The position numbers were made by a program, and so were the translations under genes. Below the pieces are notes generated by a model. That model was not told the DNA's origin. It ran no database searches and was given only the letters and a program-made list of their open reading frames with translations. This document shows positions 33,271 to 36,585 of a DNA stretch of 36,585 nucleotides, one piece after another. The number at the start of each line of letters is the position of its first letter. Position 1 is the first letter of the stretch. The stretch comes from JBBQSN01 sp038213835 (GTDB lineage Bacteria; Actinomycetota; Actinomycetes; Actinomycetales; CAWJMD01): contig JBBQSN010000005.1 in NCBI GenBank assembly GCA_038213835.1, positions 1-36,585 on the forward strand, read 5' to 3'.

Positions 33271-33689
33271 CGGTTCTGCTCCTCGTGTCCCTTGGCCGCC
33301 GGCGGGACCTTCTTCAGGGTCTCGCTCGTGCGGGGCAGGCCCTTGACCTGCTCGACGTTCTTCTTGCCTTGCAGTGCCAGGACTGCGGCCACCACGGCCC
33401 AGACCAGGGCCACGACCAGCGCGGACCAGCCCCGCCCGATCGCGTTGCCGAGCGCCCACCAGGCGGCCACCGAGAGGAACAGGAGCACCATGTGCCCTGC
33501 CACGGCGGCACCGGAGAACATGCCGGCTGCCTTGGACGCGCGGATCGCGGACTCGCGGGCCTCAGCCCGGGCCAGCGCGATCTCCTGCCGGACCAGGTCC
33601 GACAGGTCGGTCGTCACCTGCCCGAGCAGGTCGCCGATGGAACGGCCGTCGCCGGGCGCGTCGCCCTTCTCTCCCAGGGACGAGCTCAT
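33267..33689 (-). CDS. Holin-3-superfamily-like membrane protein
   Basis: This 140-residue protein has a soluble N-terminal part with SIGDLLGQVTTDLSDLVRQE and IALARAEARESAIRASKAAG, then two membrane helices (AAVAGHMVLLFLSVAAWWAL and GWSALVVALVWAVVAAVLAL) and a basic tail. The LVRQEIALARAE segment is characteristic of the actinobacterial 'phage holin family' (holin superfamily III) proteins, which are chromosomal and usually not phage-related. It is coupled at both ends by four-base ATGA overlaps. Confidence 0.85.
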   Translation of the reverse strand: MSSSLGEKGDAPGDGRSIGDLLGQVTTDLSDLVRQEIALARAEARESAIRASKAAGMFSGAAVAGHMVLLFLSVAAWWALGNAIGRGWSALVVALVWAVVAAVLALQGKKNVEQVKGLPRTSETLKKVPPAAKGHEEQNR

Positions 33690-34342
33690 CGCAGCGGGTC
33701 GTCGTAGGGACCCGACAGTCCGTCACGGGGGGAAGCCGCCGGGCCCGATCCGGGACCGGACAGACCGGCGGAGCCGGGCACCGGGTCCGGCGCCGCGTAC
33801 GGCTGCCCCACGGACCCACCCACCGGCGCGGCCAGGGGGTCGCTCAGCGGGTCCGCCGGACCGGTGGGCGCGACGGTCGCGAACTGCGCCGTGCCGGACG
33901 CCGGCGAGGGCTCCGGCTCCTGGTCGGCGTGCTCGGCCTGCAGGCCGCGCCCCAGCCGACCGACGACGACGCCGGCGCCGAGCGCGATGGCCAGGAACGC
34001 CACCGGACGGCGACGGGCGAAGTCCTTCACGTCCTCGAGCACCTCGGACGGCTCGCGCTCGAGCCAGCCGGCGACGTCGTCGGCACGCTTCGAGACCTCG
34101 TGCACGAGGTCCGACCCCGTCCCGGATGGGGCCTCGTCGGCCATGCTGCGGAGCTCGTCGGAGAGCGACCGCACCCCTTCGGCCACCTTGCGCTGCTGCT
34201 GGGACGTCTGGTCCACCAGCTGCGACCTGCCCTGGTTCAGCAGGTCACGTGCCTCGCGCTTGGTGGTGCCGGCGACGTCTGCCGCCTGGTCCTTGGCGAC
34301 GCCGGCCACGTGCTGGCCGGCCTCGGATGCTGTCTGGGTCAT
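33686..34342 (-). CDS. Membrane-associated coiled-coil protein, operon head
   Basis: This 218-residue protein starts MTQTASEAGQHVAGVAKDQA and has a long amphipathic coil with VAGTTKREARDLLNQGRSQL and QQQRKVAEGVRSLSDELRSM, then one membrane helix (ARRRPVAFLAIALGAGVVVG, about residues 115-135). It ends in a Pro/Gly/Ser-rich disordered tail. Similar proteins precede the holin-like and DUF3618 genes in many actinomycetes; the trio probably forms one membrane-associated unit of unknown function. AAGGAAAGG lies upstream of the ATG, and the SigB-type element lies about 120 bases further upstream. Confidence 0.8.
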   Translation of the reverse strand: MTQTASEAGQHVAGVAKDQAADVAGTTKREARDLLNQGRSQLVDQTSQQQRKVAEGVRSLSDELRSMADEAPSGTGSDLVHEVSKRADDVAGWLEREPSEVLEDVKDFARRRPVAFLAIALGAGVVVGRLGRGLQAEHADQEPEPSPASGTAQFATVAPTGPADPLSDPLAAPVGGSVGQPYAAPDPVPGSAGLSGPGSGPAASPRDGLSGPYDDPLR

Positions 34343-34464
34343 CACTGCCCTTTCCTTCGTCACAGCCCGCTCCGTGCGGGACCTGCCTGGTGGGCCGCCC
34401 CGACCGCGTGACGGCGCGCTCGGCGACGGTCCACACGCTCGGGAGATCGGCCCGTGGCTCGCTC

Positions 34465-34491
34465 CTACCCGGTCCGAGGCCGTCCATGCGC
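34465..34491 (-). promoter_or_regulatory. SigB-type promoter-like element before DUF3618 operon
   Basis: On the minus strand GCGCATG, exactly 14 bases, then GGGTAGG, followed by AGCGAGCC. The identical -10 side and downstream bases also stand in front of the catalase gene, with the same spacing. Confidence 0.65.
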
Positions 34492-34511
34492 CTGGATGCA
34501 CCCCGGTTCTG

Positions 34512-34527
34512 CGGACGGATCCGTCCG
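34512..34527. promoter_or_regulatory. 16-bp perfect palindrome upstream of SigB-type sigma gene
   Basis: CGGACGGATCCGTCCG is a perfect palindrome between the divergent DUF3618-operon promoter-like element and the sigma-factor gene. It may be an operator serving either side. Confidence 0.45.
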
Positions 34528-34624
34528 GCGCCACGCTCTCGGTTGTCGGTCACCCGGTCCCGTGCTCAACTGGACCCAGCAGTCGAGCCCCCGCTGTCTC
34601 CCTCCGGACCACGGAGCCGCACAG

Positions 34625-35389
34625 ATGCAGGACGACCTCGTCACCGCCCACCTGTCCCTCGCCCGCTCGCTCGCGTACCGCTACCGCGACCGGGGCGAGC
34701 CGATGGACGACCTGGTCCAGGTCGCCTGCCTCGGCCTGGTCAAGGCGGCCCGGAACTACGTGCCGGGCCAGGGGCCCGGTTTCACCGCGTACGCCGTGCC
34801 CACCATCACCGGTGAGCTGCGCCGGCACTTCCGCGACCACGGATGGGACGTCCGCCCGCCCCGACGCCTGCAGGAGCTGCGTGCGCGCGCCCGCGGGGCG
34901 GAGGCGGGCCTGCAGCACGAGCTGGGACGACCGCCCACCCGCACCGAGCTCGCCACGCGGTTGGAGGTGTCCACCGCCGAGCTGGCCGAGCTGCGGGTGG
35001 CGTCCGAGGGGTACGACACCCTCTCCCTGGACGCGCCCGCCCCGGGTGCGGACCCCGGGGAATGGGCGGGCGACGACGCGCCCGGGGGCTGGACCACCGA
35101 GGACGTCGACGGCGTCCCGGTCGCCGACCTGCTCGATTCGGCCACGGTCCGACCGCTGCTGGACCGGCTGGCCGAGCGCGAGATGCTCATCCTGGCGCTG
35201 CGGTACCACGGGGGCTTCACCCAGCAGCAGATCGCCGACCGGATCGGCGTCACGCAGATGCAGGTCTCCCGCCTGATCACGCAGCTGCTGGTCAGGCTGC
35301 GGGAGCAGGCGTCCGCTGCCGCCGACGACACGGCGACCGGTTCGACGCCGGTCGGCCAGGGAGCCCACGCACCCCAGCTCGCGGGCTAG
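34625..35389 (+). CDS. SigB/SigF-type RNA polymerase sigma factor
   Basis: This 254-residue sigma-70 protein is of group 3 (SigB/SigF-like). Region 2 is YRYRDRGEPMDDLVQVACLG through LVKAARNYVPGQGPGFTAYA and VPTITGELRRHFRDHGWDVR; region 3 includes LQHELGRPPTRTELATRLEV; region 4 has an HTH FTQQQIADRIGVTQMQVSRL. Such factors control general and oxidative-stress genes. No anti-sigma or anti-anti-sigma gene is adjacent in this window, which is unusual. It diverges from the DUF3618 operon, whose promoter-like element it may recognise. The ATG at 34625 is the likely start; longer frames add disorder. Confidence 0.9.
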   Translation: MQDDLVTAHLSLARSLAYRYRDRGEPMDDLVQVACLGLVKAARNYVPGQGPGFTAYAVPTITGELRRHFRDHGWDVRPPRRLQELRARARGAEAGLQHELGRPPTRTELATRLEVSTAELAELRVASEGYDTLSLDAPAPGADPGEWAGDDAPGGWTTEDVDGVPVADLLDSATVRPLLDRLAEREMLILALRYHGGFTQQQIADRIGVTQMQVSRLITQLLVRLREQASAAADDTATGSTPVGQGAHAPQLAG

Positions 35390-35460
35390 TGGCCACGCCC
35401 GGAAGTGCTTCGGGGCCTGCCCCGCAGCACCCTCGAACGACGTCCGGGCGCAACCACTAG
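35386..35460. repeat. Inverted repeat at both convergent stop codons
   Basis: CTAGTGG (35386-35392) and CCACTAG (35454-35460) include the two facing TAG stop codons and enclose the terminator-like hairpin. Confidence 0.6.
35405..35430. terminator. Bidirectional terminator-like hairpin
   Basis: GTGC-TT-CGGGG-CCTG-CCCCG-CA-GCAC forms a stem with one internal mismatch pair between the convergent sigma and glycosyltransferase genes. Confidence 0.65.
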
Positions 35461-36518
35461 GCCGCCGTGATCTCGTGCGCCGTCGCGAGGGCGCGGGCGA
35501 CCTGCTCGGGTGCGAAGCACGACTCCACGCGGTCCCGGCCGGCGACGCCCCACGCGAGGCGACGGAACGGCGCCCCGACGAGGTCCTCGACCGCAGAGGC
35601 CATCTCGTAGGGGACGGCGGGGTCGACGAGACGCCCGGTGATGCCATCGACGACGACCTCGGCCGCGGTCGCGCCGCCCACGGCGATCACCGGACGGGCC
35701 CGGCGCATCGCCACGAGCGGAGCGAGTCCGCAGGAGGGCTGCGACCGGGTCGCGATCACCACCTCGCAGCGGTCGACCAGGTCGAACAGGTCGGGCCCGC
35801 CGAGCCGACCCACCGTCTCGACCCGGGCCTGCACACCGTGCTTCCCCGCCAGGAACCGCAGGAACGGCCACGACGTCTCGTCCCGCGCGGACGGGCTCGC
35901 GACGACGAGCCTGCGGCCTGTGACGACGGCGGCGCGCACCAGCTCCTGCGCCGTCCGGGGGTCTTCCGGCACGCCTGACATCGCGAGCAGGTACGGCTCG
36001 CACCGCGTCTCGTCGACCATCGGCGCGACGGGGTCGCAGATCGCGGAGGCGAGCAGCGCGCCGTCCAGGCAGCGCACGACCGTGCCTGCACGGGCCCCCA
36101 GCATCACCGCCTCACGGGCGTCGGCCGCCGTCGGGGCCACCACGGCGTCTGCGGCGCGCAGCACGAGCGGCCACAGCACGCGACGGGGCTCGTTCGGACC
36201 GGCCGGCACGGCCTGCGCCCGGACCACCACCCGGGCGCCGGTCTCGCGGCGCGCAGCGAGCGCTGCGGCCGCGGCCACGACATCCAGGGCGTGGACGGTG
36301 TCGGCCTGGGGGTGGTTCGCGGCCAGCCAGCTGGCGAGGCCCTGGACACCGGCGGACCAGGTGTCGGGGACGACGAGCCCGTCGAGGGTGACGACCTCGA
36401 CCTCGTCGCCGGCGGCACGCAGGGCGGACGCCACGGCGAGGGCGAGGGCGGCGGGCGGGGCGGTCACGCCGAAGAGGCGGAGCGGACCTGCGGCGGAACG
36501 GAGCACGACGACGCGCAC
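35457..36518 (-). CDS. Glycosyltransferase family 4-like protein
   Basis: This 353-residue protein has a two-domain GT-B layout. The N-terminal half shows PAALALAVASALRAAGDEVE, VHALDVVAAAAALAARRETG, VVVRAQAVP and LRAADAVVAPTAADAREAVM. The C-terminal half shows LVVASPSARDET, FDLVDRCEVVIATRSQPSCG and the acceptor/donor region RPVIAVGGATAAEVVVDGIT, plus a last helix. The E-x7-E motif usual for this class is only partly kept. The GTG at 36518 is used. The final 67 bases of the window hold no recognisable feature. Acceptor and product are unknown. Confidence 0.85.
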   Translation of the reverse strand: MRVVVLRSAAGPLRLFGVTAPPAALALAVASALRAAGDEVEVVTLDGLVVPDTWSAGVQGLASWLAANHPQADTVHALDVVAAAAALAARRETGARVVVRAQAVPAGPNEPRRVLWPLVLRAADAVVAPTAADAREAVMLGARAGTVVRCLDGALLASAICDPVAPMVDETRCEPYLLAMSGVPEDPRTAQELVRAAVVTGRRLVVASPSARDETSWPFLRFLAGKHGVQARVETVGRLGGPDLFDLVDRCEVVIATRSQPSCGLAPLVAMRRARPVIAVGGATAAEVVVDGITGRLVDPAVPYEMASAVEDLVGAPFRRLAWGVAGRDRVESCFAPEQVARALATAHEITAA

Positions 36519-36585
36519 ACGGACTCCAGGGGCTGGGGGTCGTCACGCCGCGTTGCTGGAGCGTGAGCCGGCCTCGCAGGGCCTG

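Noticed and set aside
33267..33689. Prophage (holin gene)
   Set aside because: No other phage genes are nearby, and this holin-like family is commonly chromosomal and linked to DUF3618 genes.

Overview
The window is a very GC-rich stretch (third codon positions nearly all G or C, many GTG starts, GTGA/ATGA stop-start overlaps) typical of an actinomycete. A mycothione reductase, a wax-ester/diacylglycerol acyltransferase-type protein, a GAF-ANTAR regulator and Streptomyces-like sigma factors support Actinomycetota; I cannot fix the genus. No tRNA, rRNA, CRISPR array, transposase or phage module was seen.

Layout. (1) 1-5426: a partial conserved protein, a small membrane protein, a RibD-type reductase, a WS/DGAT-like acyltransferase, then a stress-type cassette (TM-helix/mechanosensitive-like channel, PRC-barrel/DUF2382 protein, 61-aa protein) punctuated by strong hairpins. 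(2) 5427-6191: no convincing gene. (3) 6192-10471: a seven-gene, mostly translationally coupled Asp23/Gls24 envelope-stress operon on the minus strand, including a small J-domain-like protein, facing a divergent ECF sigma factor coupled to one more Asp23-like gene. (4) 10539-11718: an FHA protein and its small partner. (5) 11719-12611: decayed DNA with an epimerase remnant carrying a 61-bp inversion between 8-bp inverted repeats. (6) 12612-22410: a redox/membrane cluster: methyltransferase, CDP-alcohol phosphatidyltransferase and TVP38-type protein on the minus strand; a divergent lipoprotein-dependent ABC importer; a convergent radical SAM protein and FAD disulfide reductase; and an ECF sigma factor with a zinc anti-sigma factor whose Cys/His spacing matches RsrA. 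The parts recall E. coli ynjBCD, ynjF and ydjXZ.

(7) 22455-28968: a truncated DoxX gene, a haloacid-dehalogenase-type protein, an AGCS alanine/glycine symporter, mycothione reductase, a junction of two broken genes (histidine kinase and secreted protein), and an SDR-type epimerase. (8) 29026-35389: a frameshifted GAF-ANTAR gene, a KatE-type catalase coupled to an ankyrin protein, a DUF3618/holin-like/membrane operon, and a SigB/SigF-type sigma factor. The catalase and DUF3618 operons share an almost identical promoter-like element (GCATG-N14-GGGTAGGAGCGAGCC) resembling SigB-type promoters, so the adjacent sigma factor is a natural candidate regulator. (9) 35457-36518: a glycosyltransferase-like protein.

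Main theme: envelope, oxidative and thiol stress. Three sigma factors, two disulfide reductases, a catalase and an Asp23 system lie within 30 kb, interspersed with several visibly decaying genes.
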